The translations under genes and the position numbers were made by a program. The notes beneath the pieces were generated by a model, which searched no databases, was not told the DNA's origin, and saw nothing but the letters and a program-made list of their open reading frames with translations. DNA of 64,000 bases from Nocardia sp. SYP-A9097 (lineage in GTDB: Bacteria > Actinomycetota > Actinomycetes > Mycobacteriales > Mycobacteriaceae), in the NCBI RefSeq assembly GCF_009649815.1, contig NZ_WJIC01000028.1:1-64000 (forward strand). The letters are read 5' to 3'. Numbering within the stretch: position 1 is the stretch's first letter; the number at the start of each line of letters is the position of its first letter. This document shows positions 1 to 9,437 of this stretch, one piece after another.

Positions 1-1405
1 CACCGCGGTCGCGGGCGATCTTGCGGAAGAAGAAGTCCTGCGCCTGGATGGCGGTGGTGCCCTCGTACAGCGAGTCGATCTTGGCGTCGCGGATGTACTG
101 CTCGATCGGGTAGTCCTGCAGGAAGCCCGAGCCGCCGAAGGTCTGCAGCGAATCGGTCAGGTACTGGTAGGCGCGCTCGGAGCCGACACCCTTGACGATC
201 GGCAGCAGCAGATCGTTCAACCGCGCCGCCATCTCCGGATCGGCACCCGAAACCTGTTCGGCCACAAGGGGATCCTGATGGGCAGCGGTGTAGAGGTAGA
301 TGGCGCGCAGGCCCTCGGCGTACGCCTTCTGCATGGCCAGCGAGCGGCGCACGTCCGGGTGGTGGGTGATGGTCACGCGGGGCGCGGCCTTATCGGTCAT
401 CCGGGTCAGGTCGGCGCCCTGGACGCGGGTCCTGGCGTAGTCCAGCGCGTTCAGGTAACCGGTCGACAGGGTGGCGATGGCCTTGGTGCCCACCATCATT
501 CGAGCGTTCTCGATGACGTCGAACATCTGCGCGATGCCGTTGTGCACCTCGCCGACCAGCCAACCCTTGGCCGGAACACCGTGACCGCCGAAGGTCAGCT
601 CACACGTCGCCGACACCTTCAAACCCATCTTGTGCTCGACAGCGGTGACGAAGACACCGTTGCGTTCGCCCAATTCACCTGTCTCGGTGTTGAAGTGGAA
701 CTTCGGCACGAAGAACAGCGACAGGCCCTTGGTGCCCGGTCCCGCGCCTTCGGGGCGAGCCAGCACCAAGTGCATGATGTTCGGAAACAGGTCATCGGAG
801 TCACCCCCGGTGATGAACCGCTTCACACCCTCGAGATGCCAGGAGCCGTCCTGCTGCTCGACGGCCCTGGTGCGGCCCGCGCCGACATCGGATCCGGCAT
901 CCGGCTCGGTGAGCACCATGGTGGCACCCCAGCCCTGTGCGATGGCGATCCTGGCCCACTGCCGCTGCTCCGCGGTGGCATTGTCGTAGAAGATTCTGGC
1001 GAACTGCGTCCCGGCCATGCCGTACATGAACGCGGCCGGCTGCGCGCCCAGGACCAGCTCGGCGATCGCCCAGAACGCGGCGCGCGGTATCGGCGCGCCG
1101 CCGAGCTCGGCGGGGAGTCCGAGCTTGTCCCACCCGCCGTCGGACAGTGCGCGACAACTCTTCTTGAACGACTCCGGCAGCAGCACGCTGTGCGTATCGG
1201 GGTGGAACACCGGCGGATTGCGGTCGGCATCGGCGAACGACTCACCCAGTGGGCCCTCGGCCAGTCGGCGGACCTCGTCGATCATCGCCCGGACGGTGTC
1301 CGCGTCGAGATCACCGAACGCACCGGAGTCGAGAATCCGGTCCAGGCCCAGCACCTCGAAGAGATTGAATTCCAGGTCGCCGACATTGCTTTTGAAGTGT
1401 GACAT
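1..1405 (-). CDS. Acyl-CoA dehydrogenase, FadE type (3' end outside window)
   Basis: The frame is open from the ATG at 1405 to the left edge, so about 468 N-terminal residues are visible and the C-terminus is missing. The product is a flavin acyl-CoA dehydrogenase, which oxidises acyl-CoA to the 2-enoyl-CoA in the cytoplasm. Visible family marks are the substrate/FAD loop GATMVLTEPDAGSD, a TFGGSGFLQDYPIEQ stretch and the segment DSLYEGTT, whose Glu is at the usual catalytic-base position. The long N-terminal domain (starting MSHFKSNVGDLEFN) resembles the roughly 600-residue mycobacterial/nocardial FadE5 group. It lies 34 nt downstream of the PKS gene on the same strand, but its type suggests lipid metabolism, so I take it as the cluster border rather than a pathway enzyme. 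Membership in the cluster cannot be excluded. Confidence 0.9.
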   Translation of the reverse strand, partial: MSHFKSNVGDLEFNLFEVLGLDRILDSGAFGDLDADTVRAMIDEVRRLAEGPLGESFADADRNPPVFHPDTHSVLLPESFKKSCRALSDGGWDKLGLPAELGGAPIPRAAFWAIAELVLGAQPAAFMYGMAGTQFARIFYDNATAEQRQWARIAIAQGWGATMVLTEPDAGSDVGAGRTRAVEQQDGSWHLEGVKRFITGGDSDDLFPNIMHLVLARPEGAGPGTKGLSLFFVPKFHFNTETGELGERNGVFVTAVEHKMGLKVSATCELTFGGHGVPAKGWLVGEVHNGIAQMFDVIENARMMVGTKAIATLSTGYLNALDYARTRVQGADLTRMTDKAAPRVTITHHPDVRRSLAMQKAYAEGLRAIYLYTAAHQDPLVAEQVSGADPEMAARLNDLLLPIVKGVGSERAYQYLTDSLQTFGGSGFLQDYPIEQYIRDAKIDSLYEGTTAIQAQDFFFRKIARDRG

Positions 1406-1439
1406 TCGAGCTATCCGTTCAAAAGTGCGGGTAGGTCCG

Positions 1440-4400
1440 TTATTGCGGAATCCGGCCGAGCTCGTGATCGATGAAATCGAAGACATCGTCGACCGATGCG
1501 GCCTCGATCTGATCGATGACCTCGGACTGCGGACTGTGCCCGGCCTCCCACGAGGTGACCAGCGACTTGAGCCGCCGCAGGATCCGCGCCCGCTCCTCAG
1601 CACCGTCCGGCGCGTCCGCCAGAATGAGCTCCAGCTTGCCGATCTCATCGATAACCTGCTGTGCCACATCGGATTCCGCGGGGGCAGCCTGCGCCAGCAG
1701 ATACCCGGCGATCGCATCGAGCGTCGGATAGTCGAAGACGAGGGTCGCGGGCAGGCGCAGACCGGTCGCCGCGTTGAGCCGGTTGCGCAGCTCGACCGCG
1801 ATCACCGAATCGAAGCCCATATCCTTGAACGGCAGGCTCGCGTCGATACTCTCGGGATTCGGCGCCGCGAGCACCGCCGCGATATGCGAGCGGACGGTCC
1901 GCGAAACCAGCACGCGCTGATCCTCCGGCGCCAAACCGGCCAATTGCGCGGTGAGATTCCCGCCGGTCGCGGATTTGGTCCGGGCCGCGGGCAGCAGCGA
2001 CAGCAGCAACGGATCGAGCGTGCCGGTATGTTGCTGATCGCGGAGTGTGCCGATATTGATCGGTGTCGCCAACAGGGCCGGGCGCGTCGTGGCAAGCGCC
2101 GCGTCGAACAGCGCGAGACCCGCGTCCGTGGACATCGGTTCCAGACCGCTACGGACGATACGATCCTTGTCTATCTCGCTGAGAGTCCCTGTCAGAGCAC
2201 TCGTTTCGGCCCAATAGCCCCAGGCGAGGCTGGTCCCCGCCAAATCCTGATCGCGGCGATGAGACGCCAGCGCGTCCAGGAAGGTATTCGCGGCCGCGTA
2301 ATTGGCCTGCCCCGCATTGCCCAGCATTCCGCTCGCGGACGAGTACAGCGCGAATATCGCCAGATCCAGGTCCGCCGTCGCCTCGTGCAGATGCCACGCG
2401 CCGTCGACCTTCGGCGCCAGCACCCGATCCAACTGCTCGACCGTCATCGCGGTCGCCACGGTGTCGTCGAGAACACCCGCCGCGTGCACCACGCCGGTCA
2501 ATCCGTCGATCCCCCGGACCAGGGCATGCACCGCCTCGGCATCGCTCATATCGCAGGCCAGGATCGATACCTGCGCACCCAGCCCGGTCAACTCCGCCCG
2601 CACCCGCTCGGCCTCCGGCGTCTCCGGACCCCGGCGACTGGTCAGCACCAACCGGCGCACGCCGTATTCGGTGATCAGATGCCGCGCCGTCAACGCGCCC
2701 AAAGTGCCGGTGCCACCGGTGATCAGCACCGCCCCCGTCGGCTCCGGTACCCGGCCGCCCGCACTCGGCACCCGAGCAAGCCGCGGTGCCAGTAGCGCTC
2801 CCGACCGCACCGCCACCTGTGCCGCCGCACCGGCCACCGCCCGAGCCACCACTCCGGTATCGACCGGGCCATCGAGGTCCAGCAGCACGAACCGATCCGG
2901 ATGCTCGGCCTGCACCGACCGAAGCAATCCCCACACCGCCGCACCGGCGAGATCCGTGATGCGATCGGCACTGTTCGCGGCAACCGCGCCCCGGGTCACC
3001 ACCACCAACCGCGACTCCGCGAAGCCCGGCTCCCCCAAGAACGTCTGGACCAAACCCAATACCCGTGCCGCCACCGTATGGACCTCGATCGGCACCGCAC
3101 CCGCACCCGCGGCGATCGGCACCACGACCAGCCCCGGCTGCTGCGCGGCACACGCCACCAAATCCGCCACCTCCGATCCGGGCAGCACCAGCGGCACCGC
3201 GCCCGACCGGCCCACCGTGACAGGGACGGGAGCCCATTCCACGCCGTAGAGCTGCCGCGGTCCGCCGGCGCGCAACGCCGCCAGTTGATCGGGCGAGATC
3301 GGCCGCACCACAAGCGATTCCACACTTGCCACGGGCGTGCCGAGCGAATCCGCGAACTGCACCTTGACCGCATCGGATCCGGTGGTGCCCAGGCGCACCC
3401 GCAGCGTCGTGGCACCGGTGTCGTACAGGCGGACACCAGACCACGCGAACGGCAGCCGCACACCGGCATCGTCATTACCCATGATCGCGAGAATCAGCGG
3501 GTGCATGGCCGCGTCGAGCAAGGCGGGATGGACTCCGTACCCGGTCGCGTCGGCCCCCTCGGGCAGGGCAACCTCGGCATAGGTGACCCCGTCGGCCCGC
3601 CAGGCCGCCCGCAGGCCCTGGAACATCGGTCCGTACTCGTACCCCTGTGCGGCGAGTGTGTCGTAGAGCCCGTTCACTTCCAGCGGTTCCGCGCCCCGCG
3701 GTGGCCAGGTACGGGCCCAACTCGGGTCCGCGCCCGATCCGTCCGCCGGGACCAGGACGGCCGTCGCGTGCCGGGTCCATTCGCCGTCGGCGAGCCGCGA
3801 GTGCAGGCTCAGCGCGCGGTGACCGGAGTCGGCGTCGGTAATCCTGACCTGGATCTGGACCTGTTCCCCCGGTTGCAGCGGCAGCGGAGCCTCCAGCATC
3901 AACTCCTCGACCTGCGCCGTATCGGTGCGGGCCGCGGCGTGCAGGGCGAGATCGAGAAACGCGGTGCCCGGCAACAGCACCGTGCCGAAGACGGCGTGGT
4001 CGGCAATCCAAGGCTGGTCGGTCAGTGACAGCCTGCCGGTGAACAGCCAGCCGTGCCCATCGGGTAGATCGGTGGCGGCACCGAGCAGCGGATGATCCGC
4101 CGCGACAATGCCCAACGCGGACGCGTCACCACCCTCGTCCGGCGTCGCCAGCCAATAGTGCCGATGGTCGAACGCATAGGTGGGTAGATCGATAATCCCG
4201 CCACCGGGGATGACACCGTCCCACTCCGGACTGTGGCCATAAAGATGAGCCTGTGCCAGGGCGATCATGAACTGATCGAGGCTGCCGTTGTCCCGGCGCA
4301 GCGAGCCGATCGCCACGCCGTTCTCGGTACTCGCCGCAGTGTCCGCGACAGCCCCGGTCAGGATGGGATGCGGACTGATCTCGATGAATACGGAGTGCCC

Positions 4401-6881
4401 GGCCTCGACCAATGTGCTGGTGGCCTGCTCGAACAGTACGGGGCCGGCCAAATTGTCGAACCAGTACCGTGCATCCAGACCCCCGGTATCGAACCGTCCA
4501 CCGGTCAAGGTCGAGTAGAAGGGCACCTGCCCCGACCGCGGCCGCACCGGCGCCAGCTCGGCCAGAATCCGCTCCTCGAGCCGAACCATATGTGGGCAGT
4601 GCGAGGCGTAATCCACCGCGATCATCCGCGCCCGCACCCCGTCGGCCTCGCACCCGGCCACGAAACCCTCCACCTGTCCGGAATCACCCGCGATCACCGT
4701 CAGAGCCGGTCCGTTCACCGCCGCCACATGCAGATCCCGCTCGGGCAACGCGTCCAGCCGCTCGCGAACCATGGCCTCGGACAACGAGATCGACGCCATC
4801 CTGCCCGTCCCGGCCAGCTCCTTGATCGTTCGCGACCGCAATGCCACCACCCGCGCCGAATCCTCCAGCGACAGCGCCCCGGCCACGAACGCGGCGGCGA
4901 TCTCACCTTGCGAATGCCCCACCACCGCAGCGGGTTCGATCCCGTACGACCGCCACAGCGCGGCCAAGCCGATCATCACCGCCCACAGCACCGGCTGCAC
5001 CACATCGACCTGTGCCAGCAACGCCTCATCGTCAGAATTCAAGACCTCCAACAGGTCCCATTCCACGAACGGCGACAACGCCTGCGCACATGCCCGCACC
5101 TGGATCTCGAACGCCGGGGCCGACGCGAACAATTCGCGGGCCATCCCCATCCATTGCGAACCCTGTCCGGGAAAAACGAATACGCATTTGCCGGCGCGCT
5201 TGGCGGCCGGGCCGTCGGACCGGTGCACGAACGCCGACGGGACCCCGTCGGCGAGCGCGTCGAGCGCGGCGATCACCTCGTCGCGACCGGCCGCGACCAC
5301 CGCGGCCCGATACTCGAACGCGGCACGCGTGGTCACCAGGGAGTACGCGATATCACGCAGACTCGGTTCGGGATGGGTCAGCAGATGGTCCCGCAACCGC
5401 GCGGCCTGGCCGAGCAAAGCCTGTTCCGTCTTGGCCGACAACACGATCGGCAGCACGGCGGGTGCCGGCTCGGGTTCCGCCGCGGCAGGCAGATCCGGCG
5501 CCTGCTCCAGGATCACGTGCGCGTTGGTGCCGGAGATACCGAACGAGGACACCCCGGACCTGCGTGGCCGCTCGGCCGATACGGGCCAGCCGCGTTCCTC
5601 GAGCAGCAGTGACACCGCGCCGGAATCCCAGTCGATCTCGTCATTGGGCACACCCACATGCAAGGTCTTCGGCATCACGCCGTTCCGCATCGCCTGCACC
5701 ATCTTGATCACGCCACCGACACCCGCGGCCGCTTGCGCATGCCCGATATTGGACTTCAGGGACCCCAGCCACAGTGGCGAACGCGGATCGCGTCCCTGCC
5801 CGTAGGTCGCCAGCAGCGCCTGCGCCTCGATGGGATCACCCAGCGGGGTGCCTGTCCCGTGTGCCTCGACGACATCCACGTCGTCGGTGTTCAACCCGGC
5901 GTCGGCCAGCGCCTGGCGGATCACCCGTTCCTGCGACGGTCCGTTGGGTGCGCTCAAGCCATTGCTCGCACCGTCCTGGTTCACCGCACTGCCGCGCACG
6001 ACCGCCAGCACCCGATGGCCGCGCGCCTTCGCGTCCGAAAGCCGTTCGAGCGCAAGCATTCCGACACCTTCGGCCAGTCCGGTGCCGTCGGCGTCCGAGC
6101 TGAACGCCTTGCAGCGGCCGTTCGGTGCCAAACCACGCTGTCGGCTCATACCGAACAGCACATTCGGCCCCGCCATGATCGTCGTTCCACCGGCCAGCGC
6201 GAGCGAGCATTCATTGCTCCGCAGCGCCTGCACCGCCAGGTGCAATGCCACCAGCGACGAGGAACACGCGGTATCGACGGTCATCGCGGGACCCTCGAAG
6301 CCGAGGGCGTACGACACTCGACCCGACGCGACACTGCCGGTGCTGCCGGTGAGCTGATACGCCTCGGTGTCCGTGGTCCGAGCGCGGCCCCACCCGTAAC
6401 CGTGCATGATCACGCCCGCGAACATGCCGGTCCGGCTGCCCCGCAGAGCGCGCGGATCGAGACCGGCGCGCTCGAGCGCCTCCCACGAACATTCGAGCAA
6501 CAGCCGCTGCTGCGGATCGGTGGAGACCGCTTCACGCGGGCTCATCCCGAAGAATTCGGCGTCGAACTCGGCCGCGTCGAGCAGGAACCCGATATCCCGG
6601 CAGTAGACCTTGTTCAACGCGTCGGGGTCGGAGTCGAACATCCCGTCCAGATCCCAGCCGCGGTCGGTGGGGAACTCCGTGGAGATGGCGTCGCGGCCGT
6701 TGGCGACCAGCTCCCAGAGATCCTCCGGCGAGGCCACTCCGCCGGGGAACCGGCAGGCCATTCCGACGATCGCGATCGGTTCATGGCGCTTGTATTCGGC
6801 GTCCTGCAACCGCTTCTTCGCCTGGCGCAAATCGACCGTCGCGCGCTTGAGGTAATCACGGAGTTTGTCTTCGTTGTTCAT
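1440..6881 (-). CDS. Type I PKS, one module: KS-AT(methylmalonyl)-DH-KR-ACP
   Basis: Single-module polyketide synthase of 1813 residues. An N-terminal coiled docking helix (1-33) is followed by KS (34-460; Cys206 in VDTACSSS; HGTGT at 341). The AT has Ser657 in GHSQGE and YASH at 758-761, the motif of methylmalonyl-CoA-specific ATs. The DH has His962 in HAVFGTVLLP and Asp1123 in DAAMH. The KR has NADPH loop GGTGTLG near 1389, LDD at 1471-1473 (B-type, D-hydroxyl), a catalytic Ser near 1514 and Tyr1528. The ACP has Ser1692 in GFDS. All catalytic residues look intact, so the module should add a methylmalonyl unit and leave an alpha-methyl enoyl group. The C-terminus has a helical docking tail ending in DDVFDFIDHELG, so the chain passes to another PKS protein. 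There is no thioesterase. A TetR and an F420-type gene separate it from the other PKS gene of this half. Its place in the assembly order cannot be read from the window. Confidence 0.97.
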   Translation of the reverse strand: MNNEDKLRDYLKRATVDLRQAKKRLQDAEYKRHEPIAIVGMACRFPGGVASPEDLWELVANGRDAISTEFPTDRGWDLDGMFDSDPDALNKVYCRDIGFLLDAAEFDAEFFGMSPREAVSTDPQQRLLLECSWEALERAGLDPRALRGSRTGMFAGVIMHGYGWGRARTTDTEAYQLTGSTGSVASGRVSYALGFEGPAMTVDTACSSSLVALHLAVQALRSNECSLALAGGTTIMAGPNVLFGMSRQRGLAPNGRCKAFSSDADGTGLAEGVGMLALERLSDAKARGHRVLAVVRGSAVNQDGASNGLSAPNGPSQERVIRQALADAGLNTDDVDVVEAHGTGTPLGDPIEAQALLATYGQGRDPRSPLWLGSLKSNIGHAQAAAGVGGVIKMVQAMRNGVMPKTLHVGVPNDEIDWDSGAVSLLLEERGWPVSAERPRRSGVSSFGISGTNAHVILEQAPDLPAAAEPEPAPAVLPIVLSAKTEQALLGQAARLRDHLLTHPEPSLRDIAYSLVTTRAAFEYRAAVVAAGRDEVIAALDALADGVPSAFVHRSDGPAAKRAGKCVFVFPGQGSQWMGMARELFASAPAFEIQVRACAQALSPFVEWDLLEVLNSDDEALLAQVDVVQPVLWAVMIGLAALWRSYGIEPAAVVGHSQGEIAAAFVAGALSLEDSARVVALRSRTIKELAGTGRMASISLSEAMVRERLDALPERDLHVAAVNGPALTVIAGDSGQVEGFVAGCEADGVRARMIAVDYASHCPHMVRLEERILAELAPVRPRSGQVPFYSTLTGGRFDTGGLDARYWFDNLAGPVLFEQATSTLVEAGHSVFIEISPHPILTGAVADTAASTENGVAIGSLRRDNGSLDQFMIALAQAHLYGHSPEWDGVIPGGGIIDLPTYAFDHRHYWLATPDEGGDASALGIVAADHPLLGAATDLPDGHGWLFTGRLSLTDQPWIADHAVFGTVLLPGTAFLDLALHAAARTDTAQVEELMLEAPLPLQPGEQVQIQVRITDADSGHRALSLHSRLADGEWTRHATAVLVPADGSGADPSWARTWPPRGAEPLEVNGLYDTLAAQGYEYGPMFQGLRAAWRADGVTYAEVALPEGADATGYGVHPALLDAAMHPLILAIMGNDDAGVRLPFAWSGVRLYDTGATTLRVRLGTTGSDAVKVQFADSLGTPVASVESLVVRPISPDQLAALRAGGPRQLYGVEWAPVPVTVGRSGAVPLVLPGSEVADLVACAAQQPGLVVVPIAAGAGAVPIEVHTVAARVLGLVQTFLGEPGFAESRLVVVTRGAVAANSADRITDLAGAAVWGLLRSVQAEHPDRFVLLDLDGPVDTGVVARAVAGAAAQVAVRSGALLAPRLARVPSAGGRVPEPTGAVLITGGTGTLGALTARHLITEYGVRRLVLTSRRGPETPEAERVRAELTGLGAQVSILACDMSDAEAVHALVRGIDGLTGVVHAAGVLDDTVATAMTVEQLDRVLAPKVDGAWHLHEATADLDLAIFALYSSASGMLGNAGQANYAAANTFLDALASHRRDQDLAGTSLAWGYWAETSALTGTLSEIDKDRIVRSGLEPMSTDAGLALFDAALATTRPALLATPINIGTLRDQQHTGTLDPLLLSLLPAARTKSATGGNLTAQLAGLAPEDQRVLVSRTVRSHIAAVLAAPNPESIDASLPFKDMGFDSVIAVELRNRLNAATGLRLPATLVFDYPTLDAIAGYLLAQAAPAESDVAQQVIDEIGKLELILADAPDGAEERARILRRLKSLVTSWEAGHSPQSEVIDQIEAASVDDVFDFIDHELGRIPQ

Positions 6882-7060
6882 GCGCAGCGCACTTTCTACT
6901 ATTCAAACCCGCTGTTGTGTCTCGGATAGTCCCCCGCACCTTTCGAACAAGAATGACTCCCCGGGCTAAAGCCTTGCTAACTGAATTCTTGACTTCGACT
7001 GTGCGAGAGCGGGACTCGCGGTGATTGACAGTGCGCGCGTCGCGATGGCACCCTCACGTG
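6882..7060. promoter_or_regulatory. Divergent intergenic region between PKS and TetR gene
   Basis: This gap separates the leftward PKS gene from the rightward TetR gene and must hold both promoters. A consensus -35 word TTGACA lies at 7025-7030, 31-36 nt before the chosen TetR ATG; no good -10 hexamer follows, so a leaderless start is possible but unproven. An inverted repeat GCGAG-N7-CTCGC (7003-7019) lies just before it and is a weak candidate TetR operator. The rest shows no clear signal. Confidence 0.4.
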
Positions 7061-7759
7061 ATGGCCGGAAGTCCCAGAGAGCGTGCGCGAGCCCGGACCA
7101 TGGCCGAGATAACACAGATCGGGCGCGACCATCTGACCAAATACGGTGCCGCGGCACTGTCGGTGCGGGCGGTCGCACGCGATCTCGGCGTCGTATCGTC
7201 GGCGATCTACCGGTACGTCAAGAGCCGCGACGATTTGCTCACCCTGCTCGTCGTCGAGGCCTACGACGAACTCGGCGACGAAGTCGACGCCGCACTCGCG
7301 CTCGCACCCGCCGATGACGCACGCGCGCGATTCCAGGCCATCTGCTGGGCGGTGCGCGCCTGGGCACTGCGCGAACCCGCAAGGTACGCACTACTTTTCG
7401 GTTCACCTGTGCCCGGCTATCACGCGCCGCGCGAGCAGACCGTCGGCCCGGGGACCCGGGTGATCGGCGCGCTCATCGCCGTCTATCAGCAGGCGTGGGC
7501 CTCGGGTGCGGTGACATTGCCGGCGACCGTCACGGTCCCGCCCGCACTGCGCGCGAACTTCGACGCGATCCGTTCCTCGTTCGACATCGACACCCCGGAC
7601 CCACTCATCGCGCGCGGCGTCCTCGTCTGGGCCGCGCTGTTCGCCGTGGTGAACTTCGAGGTCTTCGAACAGTACGGGCCCACCACATTCGGCGACCTCG
7701 AGGCGCTGTTCGCCCATCATCTCGACGTACTCACCGAAACCCTCGGATTCCCGCTTTAG
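7061..7759 (+). CDS. TetR/AcrR family transcriptional regulator
   Basis: A one-component repressor type of about 232 residues. The N-terminal helix-turn-helix (about residues 17-63) carries the typical stretch SSAIYRYVKSRDDLL. The C-terminal ligand domain resembles the WHG/TetR_C_33 group (WALREPARYALLFGSPVPGY). The frame is open 12 codons further upstream, but I chose the ATG at 7061 (MAGSPRERARAR), because the upstream codons overlap a TTGACA word and read like promoter. It is divergent from the methylmalonyl PKS module and followed on the same strand by an F420-type gene, so it may control either. No ligand can be inferred. Confidence 0.88.
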   Translation: MAGSPRERARARTMAEITQIGRDHLTKYGAAALSVRAVARDLGVVSSAIYRYVKSRDDLLTLLVVEAYDELGDEVDAALALAPADDARARFQAICWAVRAWALREPARYALLFGSPVPGYHAPREQTVGPGTRVIGALIAVYQQAWASGAVTLPATVTVPPALRANFDAIRSSFDIDTPDPLIARGVLVWAALFAVVNFEVFEQYGPTTFGDLEALFAHHLDVLTETLGFPL

Positions 7760-7826
7760 CCGCGCTTAAGCAGTGCGATCGAGAATGGATCCGGCATCTG
7801 ATCGGCAGTCGAAAGAAGGAGTCTTC

Positions 7827-8186
7827 GTGGTGGTGCGGAAGCAGTTCTATCGTGTAGTCGAAGGAGCGCTGAACAAGGGGGTGCGCGCGCTGTCCGACTC
7901 GGGCCGGTGGAGCCATCTCGTCGACTGGGGCATCGTGGTGATCACCTACACGGGCCGCCGGTCGGGACGGTCATTCAGCACACCGGTCGGATATCTGGCC
8001 GGACCCGGCGCCGACCAGATCACCATCGGTGTCGAACGCCCCGGCGACAAGACCTGGTGGCGCAATTTCGTCGGGGCGGGTGGCCCGCTCTCGGTGCGTT
8101 TGAAGGGGACCGAGCGGGCCGCGCACGCGGTGGCCCACCAGGACGGCGGCAAAGTCACCGTGACCGTCCAGCTCGCACAACCCTGA
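7827..8186 (+). CDS. Nitroreductase/deazaflavin (F420)-dependent family protein
   Basis: A small protein of about 119 residues with the split-barrel signature of the Ddn/DUF385 family: ITYTGRRSGR followed by a PVGY segment, then a WWRNF segment where family members place the conserved residues before the last strands. Members bind coenzyme F420 (some bind flavin or heme) and reduce diverse substrates. The GTG at 7827 was chosen because AAGGAG (7816-7821) lies 5 nt before it; the frame is open upstream to 7773. It follows the TetR gene by 67 nt and ends 3 nt from the stop of the convergent FAD oxidoreductase. A tailoring role is possible but not shown. Confidence 0.75.
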   Translation: MVVRKQFYRVVEGALNKGVRALSDSGRWSHLVDWGIVVITYTGRRSGRSFSTPVGYLAGPGADQITIGVERPGDKTWWRNFVGAGGPLSVRLKGTERAAHAVAHQDGGKVTVTVQLAQP

Positions 8187-8189
8187 CCG

Positions 8190-9437
8190 TCACCGTCCCA
8201 GAAAAGCTCCCTGCCGCCGGAGCTCCCGCTGTACCGCGGCCGGATCGGGGCCGCGGTACAGCAGTGCGGCGGCCACACCCGCGGCGTGACCGGTGGCGAA
8301 CGCGGTACCCATCGCCCGCAGCGATCCACCGGCGCCCTGATCCCCGTCGACGACGCGACCCGCCGCCAGCAGGTTGACCACGTCCGCGCTCTGCAGGATC
8401 CGCAGCGGAATGTCGTAATAGCCGTCATCGGTGACGAATTGCCACTCCGGCGGTTTGCCCCGTCCCGGATGGTATTCGATGGGCCAGGCGCCGAGGGCCA
8501 CCACATCGTGGAATCGCGCCGAGCCCAGCACCTCGGCGCTGGAAAGGCGATAGCGGCCCGTGATGTGCCTGGATTCGCGGGTCCCGAATTCCGGACCCGT
8601 CCCGACGATGTACGCGTCCGCGCAGCCGGGAATCGTCCGCAGCACCTCCAGATACGCCGCGGCCTGCCGGCCGGAGCTGGTGACGGCCCGGCCGTACGAC
8701 ACCGGATCGCGCACGTCATAATCCTCGTCCACGACATAGGCGATGACGTCGCCGGATATCGGCAACCGGGCGACCAGACCCCGGTCGGCGTACAACGGCC
8801 CGGCCGCACCGCGCAGTTTCGCGGTGGTGATGGCCGCCGTCATACTCGCCCTCGTCACCTCCGCGCCGGCGGCGATGCCGCCGAAACGCACACCCAGGGT
8901 ACCGTTCTGCACGCGGCCCGCATTGCCGTAGCGCACCTGCGCACCGGCGAAGGCCGCGAGGTCCGCCTCACCGGTCGCGTCCACGAACGCCGCACCCGAA
9001 TAATGGTGTACGCCACGATGATCGGCGACATCGATCGCGGTGATGACATCGCCGTCGCGCCGCGCGCCGACCACCTGGCTGAGCAGACGCACGTCCACAC
9101 CGGCGGACGCGCACAGTGCATCGAGTACCCACTTGACCGACTCCGGATCGAAAACGACTGCGACAGAAGTGAATCGGGTCGGATCCGAGATCGCCGAAAC
9201 CTTGCGCAGCTGCTGGATCACCTCCTCCGCGACGCCGTACACGACCTGCCTCGGCGGATCCTCGCGCGTATAGATGCCGCAGTACGTCAGGACATTTCGC
9301 AATGTCGCCGCACCACCGAGACATGGACCACGTTCGAGCAGTAGCGTCCGGGCGCCGGCACGCGCGGCACCGATGGCCGCCGCCACCCCCGCGGAGCCGC
9401 CACCGGCGACTATGACGTCATATCGTTGCGAACTCAT
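8190..9437 (-). CDS. FAD-dependent oxidoreductase (FAD_oxidored/PF12831-like)
   Basis: A flavoprotein of 415 residues. The N-terminal Rossmann motif is VIVAGGGSAGVAAAIGAARAG (about 8-28), followed by an acidic strand end (LLLERG) and a CLGG segment. The C-terminus has the second FAD-contact stretch AAGRVVDGDQGAGGSLRAMGT. This is the architecture of the FAD-dependent oxidoreductases often found in secondary-metabolite and catabolic operons; the substrate is unknown. Its ATG (9437-9435) directly abuts the TGA (9440-9438) of the upstream PKS gene with no gap, so it is translationally coupled and very likely acts on the polyketide or its starter. It is the last gene of the ccr-to-FAD operon. Confidence 0.85.
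   Translation of the reverse strand: MSSQRYDVIVAGGGSAGVAAAIGAARAGARTLLLERGPCLGGAATLRNVLTYCGIYTREDPPRQVVYGVAEEVIQQLRKVSAISDPTRFTSVAVVFDPESVKWVLDALCASAGVDVRLLSQVVGARRDGDVITAIDVADHRGVHHYSGAAFVDATGEADLAAFAGAQVRYGNAGRVQNGTLGVRFGGIAAGAEVTRASMTAAITTAKLRGAAGPLYADRGLVARLPISGDVIAYVVDEDYDVRDPVSYGRAVTSSGRQAAAYLEVLRTIPGCADAYIVGTGPEFGTRESRHITGRYRLSSAEVLGSARFHDVVALGAWPIEYHPGRGKPPEWQFVTDDGYYDIPLRILQSADVVNLLAAGRVVDGDQGAGGSLRAMGTAFATGHAAGVAAALLYRGPDPAAVQRELRRQGAFLGR

Noticed and set aside
278..1402. A 374-residue plus-strand frame at the left edge
   Set aside because: It is exactly antisense to the acyl-CoA dehydrogenase, whose flavin and catalytic motifs are clear on the minus strand.
1017..2795. A 592-residue open frame on the plus strand
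   Set aside because: It spans the acyl-CoA dehydrogenase and the end of a PKS gene on the opposite strand and has no recognisable motif; it is a shadow frame.
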